Below, in pieces: positions 6,611 to 14,191 of a stretch of 15,730 nt of DNA (position 1 is the stretch's first letter; every line of letters begins with the position of its first letter). The notes under the pieces were generated by a model that ran no database searches, was not told the origin of the DNA, and saw nothing but the letters and a program-made list of their open reading frames with translations. The DNA is from Pseudomonadota bacterium (GTDB lineage: Bacteria > Pseudomonadota > Gammaproteobacteria > Burkholderiales > SG8-39), in assembly GCA_021848555.1 (NCBI GenBank), contig JAJZUN010000014.1:1-15730 (forward strand). Direction: 5' to 3'. The position numbers and the translations under genes were made by a program.

Positions 6611-6904
6611 ATGTCCGCCCGTCCAACACCCGCCAAGCGCAAGAAAGCCGTCGCCGGCATCCTCCTGCGTTACCGCGAGACCGATACCACCTTCGGCGTG
6701 ACGCGCGCCACCGCCACCCGTCTGGCGAAGACTCTTGGCTTGTCGGAAACCCAGGTGATCCACGTCGCACTCGCGCACTTCGCGCGCCAGAACCTGCCGG
6801 CGTACGAGGCCGACGACGGGCCGCTCACCGATGAACAATACAAACGCATCCGAGAGCTCGTGCCGCAGAAGGGCTTTGTCAGCGGCAAGCGCAGCCTGTT
6901 CTGA
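6611..6904 (+). CDS. Putative antitoxin of a PemK/MazF-like toxin
   Basis: This 97-aa protein lies 5 nt before a PemK/MazF-like toxin and is transcribed with it, so it is inferred to be the antitoxin. The basic N-terminus PTPAKRKKAVAG is followed by a short beta-like piece DTTFGVTRATATRLAKTLGLSE, which then enters helices ETQVIHVALAHFARQNLP; this pattern suits a ribbon-helix-helix or related DNA-binding dimer. The C-terminal part, with PLTDEQYKRIRELVPQKG, would contact the toxin. I do not recognise a named family (not clearly MazE, PemI or RelB). The ribosome binding site GAGG (6601-6604) is well placed. An extended -10 with an overlapping small inverted repeat lies just upstream, consistent with autoregulation. 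Confidence 0.72.
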   Translation: MSARPTPAKRKKAVAGILLRYRETDTTFGVTRATATRLAKTLGLSETQVIHVALAHFARQNLPAYEADDGPLTDEQYKRIRELVPQKGFVSGKRSLF

Positions 6905-6909
6905 CGCGG

Positions 6910-7317
6910 ATGTGGTTCTTTGCGCTGCCCGAAGCAGGCGACATCGTCTGGTGTCGCTTTCCCGAGGAAGCGTTGGGCCGTCCGGGGCCCAAGCCAAGGC
7001 CGGCGCTGGTTTTTGACCTGGGCACGCTGCACGGCGATCCGGCGGTCGAAGCAATCTTCGGGACCAGCCAGAAACTGGAGCGGCTTTATGCGGGCGAATT
7101 TGCGATCACGCCGGAGGACGGCATTGCCTATCGAGTCTCGGGGCTGTCTCGTGCCACCAAATTCGACATGGGCAGGTCCGTCTTCCTGCCCTACAACGAT
7201 GTGTGGTTCGGCGTGCCGCCTGGTGCACCTCATGGACAGACGCCCAAGCTGGGTATCCTGCACCCGAGCCTGATGCGCCGAGCGCAAGCGGCGTATGCGG
7301 CGAGGCGCAAGCGCTGA
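6910..7317 (+). CDS. PemK/MazF-like toxin (endoribonuclease fold)
   Basis: This 135-aa protein has the PemK/MazF start pattern: GDIVWCRFP (10-18) then GPKPRPALVFDLG (26-38), the loop containing the conserved Arg-Pro before the next strand. Later GLSRATKFDMGRSVFLPYND (78-97) fits the family's closing strands. Family toxins cleave mRNA at short sequences and arrest growth until bound by the antitoxin. Length is slightly above the usual 105-120 aa. The gene begins 5 nt after the antitoxin stop and is clearly co-transcribed. The pair points rightward, opposite to all restriction genes around it, so it has its own expression unit. Sequence is too divergent for me to predict RNA specificity. Confidence 0.78.
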   Translation: MWFFALPEAGDIVWCRFPEEALGRPGPKPRPALVFDLGTLHGDPAVEAIFGTSQKLERLYAGEFAITPEDGIAYRVSGLSRATKFDMGRSVFLPYNDVWFGVPPGAPHGQTPKLGILHPSLMRRAQAAYAARRKR

Positions 7318-7359
7318 CGCGGGTGCGGTTTGAGACGCAGCGCTATTTGAGCCCGGACA

Positions 7360-7382
7360 GGTGGTTGCAATTTGCGACCACC
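7360..7382. terminator. Hairpin downstream of the toxin gene
   Basis: GGTGGTTGC (7360-7368) and GCGACCACC (7374-7382) form a 9-bp stem with one G-U pair and a 5-nt loop. It lies 42 nt after the toxin stop and in the convergent gap with the DUF429-like gene. There is no T tract, so any termination would not be of the simple intrinsic kind. The rest of the 7318-7537 gap shows nothing I can name. Confidence 0.35.
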
Positions 7383-7537
7383 TCGCCTCGTTGGCGGCCA
7401 ACAAGTTCAGAATTGGGTGGAAGGCCGAAGCGAAATTTGGCGCGATCAATTCGCCTCCGACTCTGGATATCATTGACGAAGATGCCCGAAACCCGCGTCA
7501 GTATTGACTCTCCGGCCTTCGTTCGCTTTTCAACGGC

Positions 7538-8362
7538 CTAAGTCACACCGAGTATCCAGCCTTCCCGACCCACCAACTCACGTTCGGCGGCAGTCAGCGG
7601 CGGCTCGAAGTAGCGCTCCAAATGGCCGCTCACGCTGGTTTCCGCCAACCAGCGCGCTACCGCGTAAGCGTCCTGCGCGTCCGCCCCGCGATCCTCGGCC
7701 GAATAGCGCTTGCGGAAGATCGACGGGTACACCTCGGCGATCACCGCCTTGCCAGCTGGCGGCGCCCAGCCGTCGAAGGGCCAGAAGTGCACCGCGTTCC
7801 CGCATTCCGCCCGGATGCGTGCGAGCCAGGGAATGCCGGCGTGGGTGGACTTGGCCACCTGGCCTGTCACGTCGAACTGGAACACGCTCCTGGCCGAGGA
7901 GGTCCAGCGCTCGGACAGCCGGAACTCATTCGAATTGCCTACACGCGTTTCCATGCCCGGCTTCCACACACTCCCAACACGGTGGCGCACGAAATCGACA
8001 TACACGTGGTCGTGATCCGTCGGCCAGTGGCGGCAAAAATCCGCGAGAAAACTGTCCCATGATTCCAGACCGTAGCGTTTGAAGTAAGAGTCGGGAAACG
8101 AAAAACCGTGGTCGATGCCGATGAGCGCGTGCTCGCCCTGCTTCACCAGAGCGATGATCCAATGCGCGATCTCGGCGCGTGTCCAGTAACGCGGCAGAGA
8201 TTGCTTGTGCGTTTTGCCTAGCGACTGGACTGCGGCGGGCGTCGTCACCGCCTCGGGTGTTTCACCCGGCCGCGCGGCGTATGCCCGCAGTCCGGGCAGG
8301 CGCGAAGTTGGCGTTTCCGCGCCCGAATAGTCGATGCCGACGAATAGCGAAAATGCGCCCAT
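7538..8362 (-). CDS. DUF429-like RNase H-fold protein in the hsdRS operon
   Basis: This 274-aa protein shows the acidic landmarks of DUF429-type RNase H-fold proteins: FVGIDYSG (D11), LIGIDHGFSFP (D84), VIAEVYPSIF (E210) and DAQDAYAVARWL (D228 and D231). These are spaced as expected for a metal-binding nuclease-like site, but catalytic activity is inferred only. It starts 11 nt after the hsdS stop on the same strand, so it is the third gene of hsdR-hsdS. That placement suggests an accessory or second effector of the restriction system. No signal peptide or membrane segment is seen. Family identity rests on motif pattern from memory; the central region (residues 90-200), rich in aromatic residues, is unfamiliar to me. 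Confidence 0.62.
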   Translation of the reverse strand: MGAFSLFVGIDYSGAETPTSRLPGLRAYAARPGETPEAVTTPAAVQSLGKTHKQSLPRYWTRAEIAHWIIALVKQGEHALIGIDHGFSFPDSYFKRYGLESWDSFLADFCRHWPTDHDHVYVDFVRHRVGSVWKPGMETRVGNSNEFRLSERWTSSARSVFQFDVTGQVAKSTHAGIPWLARIRAECGNAVHFWPFDGWAPPAGKAVIAEVYPSIFRKRYSAEDRGADAQDAYAVARWLAETSVSGHLERYFEPPLTAAERELVGREGWILGVT

Positions 8363-8373
8363 GAGGCTACCGC

Positions 8374-9744
8374 TCAGACGAGCCGGCCCTCGAAGGCGCG
8401 CTTGAGGATGCCCTGGCGCAGGCGCGCCGCGCGGGCGAGGGAGTGTTCGATTTCGGATTCGGCGTGGACGATGGATGAGAGCGTTGCATCAATCTGCGCG
8501 ACGATCTCGATTTGTTCCGCTGCGGGAGGCAGCGGCACCGGAAATCGGCGCAATACCCCCATGTTGATGGAAGCAAGATTGACGCTCCGCTTTCCAGTGC
8601 GAAAAAACCACTTCTGACCGAACGAATTGCCGTGGAAGGAAACGAACTTGGACTGAACCCCTGAAAAGGGCCGAGCGCGGAATACGTGGTTCTGGTGAAT
8701 GCATTTAGCGATTTCGCCATTCCAGACCCAGCCGCGCCCCAGCTTGTCGAGGTCACCGCCTTCGTTGAAGAGAATATCGCCCTCAATAAGCGAAAGCTCC
8801 CCGACCTCCCGCTCGGTGACGCGGATAGTCTTGATCTCGGATAGATCCAGGTATCCACGCTGAACATTGGCTACGCGTAAGTACGGTACTTCCGTGAGAT
8901 TAGTGCCTAGCTTGTACTTCGAGCCTTTGGCAACGCCAGAGGCGATTTCGGCCAACATATCCAATGTCACCCAACACCAAGAATGCGGCAAGGCTGGCAA
9001 GTCACCTAAGTCGGGCTGTACGGGCTCGGGGTATCTTCCCTGCCAGCCCTTTGGTGGGGCCTTTCCAAAATCAGCGAACTTCTTGAGTTGTGCGGCTTCC
9101 CAGTTCTTGCGTCGCTCGGCGAGGATGCGTTCGAGCAGCTTCGCGGCGGGCTCGACGGGGATGCCCTTAGCCTTCTGTTCGGCGCGCCACTTTTCGGTGA
9201 GCCGTCCTTCGACCGCCGCCTTGAGCACCGAGGCGCGGTAGCGCTTCAGCTTTGCGCGCGCTCGTTCGAGAGCGGCAACTCCGGCGTCGAGATCCGAGAA
9301 TAGCTCTTCAATTTTGTCGACGATGCCTCTTTGCTCTGGCTTATTTGGAATGCAAATCGAGACAGCGTTGTAGTCGTCTCGCCCCAGACTAGGCACAGCC
9401 GTTGACCGGTCAAGCGTACCCAACCTCGAATGCTGGAGAAGATAGTAAGCAAATTTTAGATCGAGTAGGTCAGTGGCTTCGCTGAAATAGGCAGTATCAA
9501 TGACCCAACAAGGCTCGGGCGAGTAATGCACCGCCCCCGCAGAGCCTTTTCGCCCAATTACTAACGTCGGTCCAGAGGTAAGTGGAGAAGAATGCAAACC
9601 GATTTTTCCCGCTGAACCGAATACCGGAAATGGGCCTGAACTGTCTCTCGCGTCTGATCTCAATGCCTTTCCATAGCTAATTGGAAGGGCGTTTCCGAGC
9701 TTGATTTCGGACCAATTTTCTACATGGACGTCGCTACTGGTCAC
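8374..9744 (-). CDS. hsdS: Type I restriction-modification specificity subunit
   Basis: This 456-aa protein sets the DNA target of the HsdM/HsdR complex. It has two target recognition domains (about 1-140 and 240-400), each followed by a conserved coiled-coil spacer. The first spacer includes VDKIEELFSDLDAGVAALE and ends KAAVEGRLT; the second includes IDATLSSIVHAESEIE and ends KRAFEGRLV. The matching ends show the internal repeat typical of HsdS. Start is GTG, overlapping the hsdR stop as GTGA, so translation is coupled. The recognition-domain DNA is much poorer in GC than its surroundings: by hand count 26/60 at 9421-9480 against 40/60 at 10021-10080 in hsdR. This is typical of domains exchanged by recombination. 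The recognition sequence cannot be predicted. Confidence 0.95.
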   Translation of the reverse strand: MTSSDVHVENWSEIKLGNALPISYGKALRSDARDSSGPFPVFGSAGKIGLHSSPLTSGPTLVIGRKGSAGAVHYSPEPCWVIDTAYFSEATDLLDLKFAYYLLQHSRLGTLDRSTAVPSLGRDDYNAVSICIPNKPEQRGIVDKIEELFSDLDAGVAALERARAKLKRYRASVLKAAVEGRLTEKWRAEQKAKGIPVEPAAKLLERILAERRKNWEAAQLKKFADFGKAPPKGWQGRYPEPVQPDLGDLPALPHSWCWVTLDMLAEIASGVAKGSKYKLGTNLTEVPYLRVANVQRGYLDLSEIKTIRVTEREVGELSLIEGDILFNEGGDLDKLGRGWVWNGEIAKCIHQNHVFRARPFSGVQSKFVSFHGNSFGQKWFFRTGKRSVNLASINMGVLRRFPVPLPPAAEQIEIVAQIDATLSSIVHAESEIEHSLARAARLRQGILKRAFEGRLV

Positions 9745-12566
9745 GCCGCCAACCTCTCATTCAGCTCCTCCAGCATCTTCGGCAAACCCTCCCCGAACAA
9801 CTGATACACCTTGCCCAATCCTCCCATCGCCGAAAACGGTGTCGAGTCCTGCAACTCCTCCTGCTCGATGCGCAGCGAACTGGCGATGTGGTCGCGAATC
9901 GCATCCAGCCACTTGCGCTGCTCGTCGCTGAACGTCACGCCGGCCGCGGAACGATTGGCCAGCCAGCTCTGGTAATTCGCCTCGACTTCCGCCTTCACCG
10001 GCAGCACCGGCTCCTGCGGATGTATCGCGTGGCGCACCAGCGCAATCAGGTCCACGAGCTGCCGCCCGCCCTTGCCTTTCATCGCCTCCGGCTCGGCCAC
10101 GGCTTGCAGGTTCCACAGCCGCGCCAAGCCCTGGTTCTTCTTGTCGTTGGGATCGATATGGAAAGGCGCGGTATTGAGCTTGGCGGCCAGCTCCCTGACC
10201 TGCCGGTAACGCAGCCCCGCGCGATAGGGTTTGCTGTAGAGCACCTTGAGCGCCTCGATTTCGTCCTTGTGCTTGAGACAGAAGGCCTTGAAATCCGCCA
10301 CGACACTGAGCGCCTTGTCGCGCGCCTCCACGCCGAACTCCGCGGCGAGCAGTTCGTCCTGCGTGACTTCGTCGATCACCTGCTCCAGGTCCGACTTGAT
10401 CTTGAGGATCAGTTCGCGCAGCGCGGGATAGTGGAAGGGTTTCAGCGCCGCCCGCTGCGCCTCCTCCTCGATTTCGTCCAGTTGCTTCTCCGTGGGTTCC
10501 GCGTCGGCCGAGAGGCCGAACTGCTTGCGTGCGGTAGCGATGTTGCGGTCCGGATCGAGGCTGTCGAGCAAGCCCTTGATCACATCCTTCAGCTCGATGC
10601 CGCCGGTCAGCTTGGTGATTTCCGCGATCTGCTCATAGCTCGCCTCGCGCGCGAGACGTGCCAGGCGCGAGGCCAGCGCCGAGGTCACGTCCACGTGAAC
10701 GATGCCCTGGGCCGCGCTCTGCAGGATTTTCTCCAGCGGCACCGAAGGCTGGCGGTCGAGGGGCCTGGAATAGGTCTTGCAGGTTTCGAACACCCCGACC
10801 GCGTCCACCACCACGAAGTGGGTCTTGCGCACCGCATCCGGCGTGCGCGCCTGCAAGTCGTCCGCGTCGATGATGCGGCAGCCGCGTCCCTTCATCTGCT
10901 CGAAGTACCCCGCCGAATTGATGTTGCGCATGAACAGCAGGCACTCGATCGCCTTGACGTCGGTGCCGGTGGCAATCATGTCCACGGTCACCGCGATGCG
11001 CGGAGAATAGCTGTTGCGAAACAGTTGCAGCAAGTCCTCGGGTCTGGCCCCTGTGGTCTTGGAGGTGATCTTCTGGCAGAAGTCATTGCCCTTGCCGAAT
11101 TCATCGCGTAGCGCCTTCACGATGTCATCGGCATGCAGGTCGGTCTTGGCGAACACCAGGGTCTTGGGTACTTCGCTGCGATTCGGGAAAATCTCCGTGA
11201 ACAGGCGCTCGCGAAAGGTTCTGACCACCAGCCGGATCTGGTCCATGGCGACCACGTCGCGATCGAGTTCGTTGGCCGTGTAGGGCAGATCGGCATCCAG
11301 TTCCGCGAGGCGCTTCTTGAGGCTGCGCCGGTCGCGCCGCGGCACGAAAAAGCCCGGCTGCTTTTCCAGCTTCGCTCCGTCGCGCGTGACCCTGGTCTGG
11401 ATGCGGTACACGTCGTAGCCGACATTTACGCCGTCGGCCACGGCCTTTTCGTGTGAGTAGTCCTGCACTACGTTGCGCTCAAAAAAACCGACCGTCTGCG
11501 GCGATGGCGTGGCGGTGAGGCCGATCAGGAAAGCATCGAAATACTCCAGCACCTGGCGCCAGACGTTGTAAATCGAGCGGTGGCATTCGTCGATGACGAT
11601 GACGTCGAAGGTCTCGAGCGGCACGGCCTCTTTGTACACCACCGGCAGAGGTTCCTTCACCAGCGGATTGCCGGACTCGAACAGCGAGCCTTCCTCGTTG
11701 CCCTCGTCGAACTCCTCCTCGCCCTTGAGCATGGAGTAAAGCCGCTGGATGGTGGTGATGCAGACCTTGGCCGCGGGTTCGATGCGATTTTTCGCCAGGC
11801 GCTGCACCGGGTATTCCTCGGTGAACCTGTAGTTGTTGTACGGACTCTGAAAGTTCTGGAACTCGCCTTCGGCCTGCTTGCCAAGGTTGTTGCGATCGAC
11901 GAGAAACAGTATTCGTTTCGCGCCGCCGAACTTGAGCAGACGGTAGCAGAAATTACAGGCGGTGAAGGTCTTGCCGCTGCCGGTGGCCATCTGGATCAGC
12001 GCGCGCGGCTTGCCGAACGCAAGCGACTGTTCCAGGTTGCGTATCGCCTCGACCTGCACCTTCCACAGGCCGTTTTCATTGATGGCGGGCAACTCGCGCA
12101 GCAAGCCACGCGCCTGCTTCTCCAGTTTAGCGAGCCGCACCAGCTCCTCGGGACGATGGAAGCTGAACACTACGCGGCTGCGCGCGTCCGGATCGAGCCC
12201 GTTGGTGAATTGGGTGACCGCGCCGGTGGATTCGTACGCGAACGGCGGTGGCCGGCGCCAGGCGGGAAGCCCTGCGGGCACGCCGAGTGTGTACCTGCGG
12301 CTCTGGATCTCGACGCCGGTCAGGGTATGGCCCTCCGGCTTGGCCTCGACCACGCCGATGACCTTGCCGCCGGCATAAAGCAGGTAATCGACCGGCCCGG
12401 TCTCGAGCGGAAATTCGCGCACGGCTATCCCCGGCGCAGCCGACAGGTTCATGGCCTTGTGGTCCTGAACGGTCCAGCCGCAGGCGACAAGCTGTTTGTC
12501 GATTTCCTGGCGCGCTTGTTCTTCCGGGGTCATTGGTTGCGCGTGCACGAACGAGTGAGGATGCAT
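9741..12566 (-). CDS. hsdR: Type I restriction-modification restriction (translocase-nuclease) subunit
   Basis: This is the 941-aa motor and nuclease of the complex. Near the N-terminus D60, E74 and K76 (VDYLL then VVEAK) form a PD-(D/E)xK nuclease site. The superfamily 2 helicase part has Walker A ATGSGKT (194-200), DECH (327-330), TATP (351-354) and motif VI QMKGRGCR (557-564). The C-terminal part, with KPYRAGLRYRQVRELAAKLN, resembles the EcoEI R C-terminal domain, pointing to an EcoEI-like (type IB) relative, though I would not fix the subtype. ATG at 12566 gives the longest form; an internal ATG at 12533 (MTPEEQARQEIDKQL) looks like the usual family start. Neither has a clear ribosome binding site. 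First gene of the hsdR-hsdS-DUF429 operon; all nuclease and helicase motifs appear intact. Confidence 0.96.
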   Translation of the reverse strand: MHPHSFVHAQPMTPEEQARQEIDKQLVACGWTVQDHKAMNLSAAPGIAVREFPLETGPVDYLLYAGGKVIGVVEAKPEGHTLTGVEIQSRRYTLGVPAGLPAWRRPPPFAYESTGAVTQFTNGLDPDARSRVVFSFHRPEELVRLAKLEKQARGLLRELPAINENGLWKVQVEAIRNLEQSLAFGKPRALIQMATGSGKTFTACNFCYRLLKFGGAKRILFLVDRNNLGKQAEGEFQNFQSPYNNYRFTEEYPVQRLAKNRIEPAAKVCITTIQRLYSMLKGEEEFDEGNEEGSLFESGNPLVKEPLPVVYKEAVPLETFDVIVIDECHRSIYNVWRQVLEYFDAFLIGLTATPSPQTVGFFERNVVQDYSHEKAVADGVNVGYDVYRIQTRVTRDGAKLEKQPGFFVPRRDRRSLKKRLAELDADLPYTANELDRDVVAMDQIRLVVRTFRERLFTEIFPNRSEVPKTLVFAKTDLHADDIVKALRDEFGKGNDFCQKITSKTTGARPEDLLQLFRNSYSPRIAVTVDMIATGTDVKAIECLLFMRNINSAGYFEQMKGRGCRIIDADDLQARTPDAVRKTHFVVVDAVGVFETCKTYSRPLDRQPSVPLEKILQSAAQGIVHVDVTSALASRLARLAREASYEQIAEITKLTGGIELKDVIKGLLDSLDPDRNIATARKQFGLSADAEPTEKQLDEIEEEAQRAALKPFHYPALRELILKIKSDLEQVIDEVTQDELLAAEFGVEARDKALSVVADFKAFCLKHKDEIEALKVLYSKPYRAGLRYRQVRELAAKLNTAPFHIDPNDKKNQGLARLWNLQAVAEPEAMKGKGGRQLVDLIALVRHAIHPQEPVLPVKAEVEANYQSWLANRSAAGVTFSDEQRKWLDAIRDHIASSLRIEQEELQDSTPFSAMGGLGKVYQLFGEGLPKMLEELNERLAA

Positions 12567-12606
12567 TGTGCCACATCGCCGGAGCTATCCAGCGTCGCGC
12601 GCGCGT

Positions 12607-12627
12607 TCAGGGTCAGGGTCAGGGTCA
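12607..12627. repeat. Tandem hexamer TCAGGG, 3.5 copies
   Basis: The unit TCAGGG repeats without error three and a half times at 12607-12627, in the 83-bp gap between the hsdR start and the end of the spermidine-synthase-like gene. It marks the right border of the restriction island and is preceded by a CG-rich alternating stretch. It may be a simple slippage repeat or part of a dispersed genomic repeat. Confidence 0.8.
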
Positions 12628-12649
12628 CACTTCTCGACTATCACTAATC

Positions 12650-13444
12650 TCACTCAGCCACAGCCGAGCGCAGCTTCAGTACGGCCGGCGTATGCGGGTT
12701 CAGTTTCTTCAGCCCCGCGATGAAATCATCGAACGGCAGCTCGTGGATTATTTTCAGCGCCCGCGCTCGCTTTTTCAGTTCCCCCCAGGCCAGTTGCCGC
12801 GGCTGGCCTTTGAAGCCGAACGCGATGAGATTCACCCGGTCGGCTGCGTTGAGGCTGGCCACATACCCGTCGAAGCTGTTCTCGATACGCTGCAGATAAA
12901 TATCGAGCTTCTTTTCTTGCGCCATGAAATTGACCGCCATCACGCCGCCCGGCCGCAGCGCGGCATACGCCGCGTCATAAAACGCCTGGCTGCACAGCAC
13001 CGCGGGCTGCTTGCCGTCGTCGAACCCATCCACCAGCAGCACGTCGGCGGATTCATCCTGCCCGGCGAGGTAATCGGCGCCGCAGGCGATTGCCACCTTC
13101 AGACGCTTATCGTCGGCTGGAAAACGGAACAGGCTGCGCGCCGCCGCCAGCACCTTGGCGTTGATTTCCACCACCGTGGTGCGCGTCCCCGGCATGCGCT
13201 GGTGGATATAGCGCGCCATGGAGCCGCCGCCCAGGCCTATCATCAGCACCTCGCGCGGCAGCGGCTGGAACAGCAGGAAGGCCATCATCGCGCGCGTGTA
13301 GTCGAGCGCCAGTTCGTCCGGGCGAGCGAGCAGTATCGAACTCTGGATAGCGTCGCCGCCCAGATGCAGCGAGCGCACACCGTCTTCCTCGCTCACCTCG
13401 ACGCTGGCGCGGTCCGGCGCGAGCCGCTTTTTAGCAGTTGTCAT
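12650..13444 (-). CDS. Spermidine-synthase-like protein (polyamine aminopropyltransferase fold)
   Basis: This 264-aa protein has the class I methyltransferase-like fold of spermidine synthases: VLMIGLGGGSMARYI (66-80) binds the decarboxylated SAM or SAM-like nucleotide, VVEIN (91-95) ends the second strand with E93, and DVLLVDGFDD (134-143) supplies the acidic residues near the active site. The N-terminal polyamine-binding segment of true SpeE (tyrosine-containing YHE-type motif) is not evident. It is therefore safer to call it a SpeE-related protein of unknown substrate. It starts 9 nt after the upstream isomerase-like gene, with GAGCCGGA before the ATG, so the two are co-transcribed. No polyamine biosynthesis gene lies nearby. 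Confidence 0.8.
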   Translation of the reverse strand: MTTAKKRLAPDRASVEVSEEDGVRSLHLGGDAIQSSILLARPDELALDYTRAMMAFLLFQPLPREVLMIGLGGGSMARYIHQRMPGTRTTVVEINAKVLAAARSLFRFPADDKRLKVAIACGADYLAGQDESADVLLVDGFDDGKQPAVLCSQAFYDAAYAALRPGGVMAVNFMAQEKKLDIYLQRIENSFDGYVASLNAADRVNLIAFGFKGQPRQLAWGELKKRARALKIIHELPFDDFIAGLKKLNPHTPAVLKLRSAVAE

Positions 13445-13453
13445 TTGTCCGGC

Positions 13454-14059
13454 TCATGCGCCGGCGAGCGCGCGCTCGACGAACTCCAGCCGGTCCTGGC
13501 CCCAGAAGATCTCACCGTCGATGACATAGCTGGGCGCGCCGAACACATTGCGCGCCACGGCCTCCTCGGTATTGCCCCCGTACTCGGCTTTCACCGCGTC
13601 GGACTGCGCCGCGGCCGCGAGCGCAGCGGCGTCCATGCCCTGTTCCCGGCAGAGGGCGTTCAGGGTTTCCGCATCGGCGATATTGCGCTCCTCCGCCCAG
13701 CAGGCGCGCAGCGCCGCGCCGGCCAGGCGCATCGCCGCGGCGCTGCCGCCGGTTCGGCCCGCCGCCACGATGTATTGCGCCGCCAGGTCGGCCGGCACAG
13801 GAAAGAATTTTGGCTGCAGATTCAGCGGCAGTTTGAGATGGTCGCGAAAGCGCTTGAGTTCGACCAGGCGATAGGCCTGGCGCTGCGGCGCGCGCTTCGC
13901 CAGCGGCAGACCGCCCGAGACCGGAAACACCTTGCCGAAATCCACCGGCTTCACCTTGATAACGGCGCCGTGCCTCTGCGCCATATCGGCAAAGCGCGCG
14001 TGGCCCAGGTAGGTCCAGGGCGACATCGGCGAAAAATAATAGTCCACGGTCTTGCCCAT
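13454..14059 (-). CDS. 2-hydroxychromene-2-carboxylate isomerase family protein (DsbA-like fold)
   Basis: This 201-aa protein belongs to the kappa-GST/DsbA-fold isomerases. The N-terminal DYYFSPMSPWTYLGH (6-20) holds the active-site serine region (S10, S13), where thiol oxidoreductases would have CxxC. FGAPSYVIDGEIFWGQDRLE (173-192), with its cis-proline loop, is the family's C-terminal signature. The known reaction is glutathione-dependent isomerisation of 2-hydroxychromene-2-carboxylate in naphthalene breakdown, but many relatives occur outside such pathways, and no aromatic degradation gene is near. AAAGGA sits 6 nt before the ATG. It leads the two-gene operon with the SpeE-like gene and is divergent from the methionine synthase. 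Confidence 0.9.
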   Translation of the reverse strand: MGKTVDYYFSPMSPWTYLGHARFADMAQRHGAVIKVKPVDFGKVFPVSGGLPLAKRAPQRQAYRLVELKRFRDHLKLPLNLQPKFFPVPADLAAQYIVAAGRTGGSAAAMRLAGAALRACWAEERNIADAETLNALCREQGMDAAALAAAAQSDAVKAEYGGNTEEAVARNVFGAPSYVIDGEIFWGQDRLEFVERALAGA

Positions 14060-14106
14060 AGTGTTTCCTTTGCATGAAATGGCGTCATCTTAGTCGAAAA
14101 TCGTGC

Positions 14107-14122
14107 CGCGTTCGGGAACGCG
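14107..14122. promoter_or_regulatory. 16-bp palindrome in the divergent isomerase/methionine synthase gap
   Basis: CGCGTTC (14107-14113) and GAACGCG (14116-14122) are perfect 7-bp arms around GG. The site lies in the 132-bp gap between two divergent genes, where a shared operator would be expected. It does not resemble the MetR consensus I know (TGAA-N5-TTCA). No riboswitch structure was recognised in this gap. Confidence 0.4.
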
Positions 14123-14191
14123 ATGCCCGGCGGCCGCAGTTGGTGCATACTCTTGCGACCTACGACTTGCTAAACCATTCCGGAGCTCAAC

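Larger units (their letters stand above)
3877..12566. other. Type I restriction-modification island with nested accessory defence genes
   Basis: This composite region has hsdR, hsdS and a DUF429-like gene in one minus-strand operon at its right. An antitoxin-toxin pair on the plus strand and a nucleotidyltransferase-fold gene on the minus strand sit in the middle. hsdM, minus strand, is at its left. It sits between housekeeping metabolic operons. No integrase, transposase or convincing flanking direct repeat was seen, so how it arrived is unknown. Type I systems more often keep hsdM and hsdS adjacent; here they are about 3 kb apart. Confidence 0.8.

Noticed and set aside
9402..9413. Perfect 12-bp palindrome TTGACCGGTCAA.
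   Set aside because: It lies inside the first recognition domain of hsdS, codes for normal protein sequence, and has no nearby gene start to regulate.
3843..12647. TTAGTGAT at 3843-3850 and its inverse ATCACTAA at 12640-12647, one at each border of the restriction island, considered as terminal inverted repeats.
   Set aside because: Only 8 bp and inside windows of 100-200 bp each, so a chance match is quite likely; no target duplication or transposase supports it.
9888..12647. Plus-strand open frames opposite hsdR, up to 407 codons.
   Set aside because: They are shadows of hsdR, whose nuclease and helicase motifs all fall in the minus-strand frame.
14060..14191. Possible SAM or cobalamin riboswitch ahead of the methionine synthase gene.
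   Set aside because: The leader is too short and shows none of the conserved boxes I know; only a 16-bp palindrome is evident.
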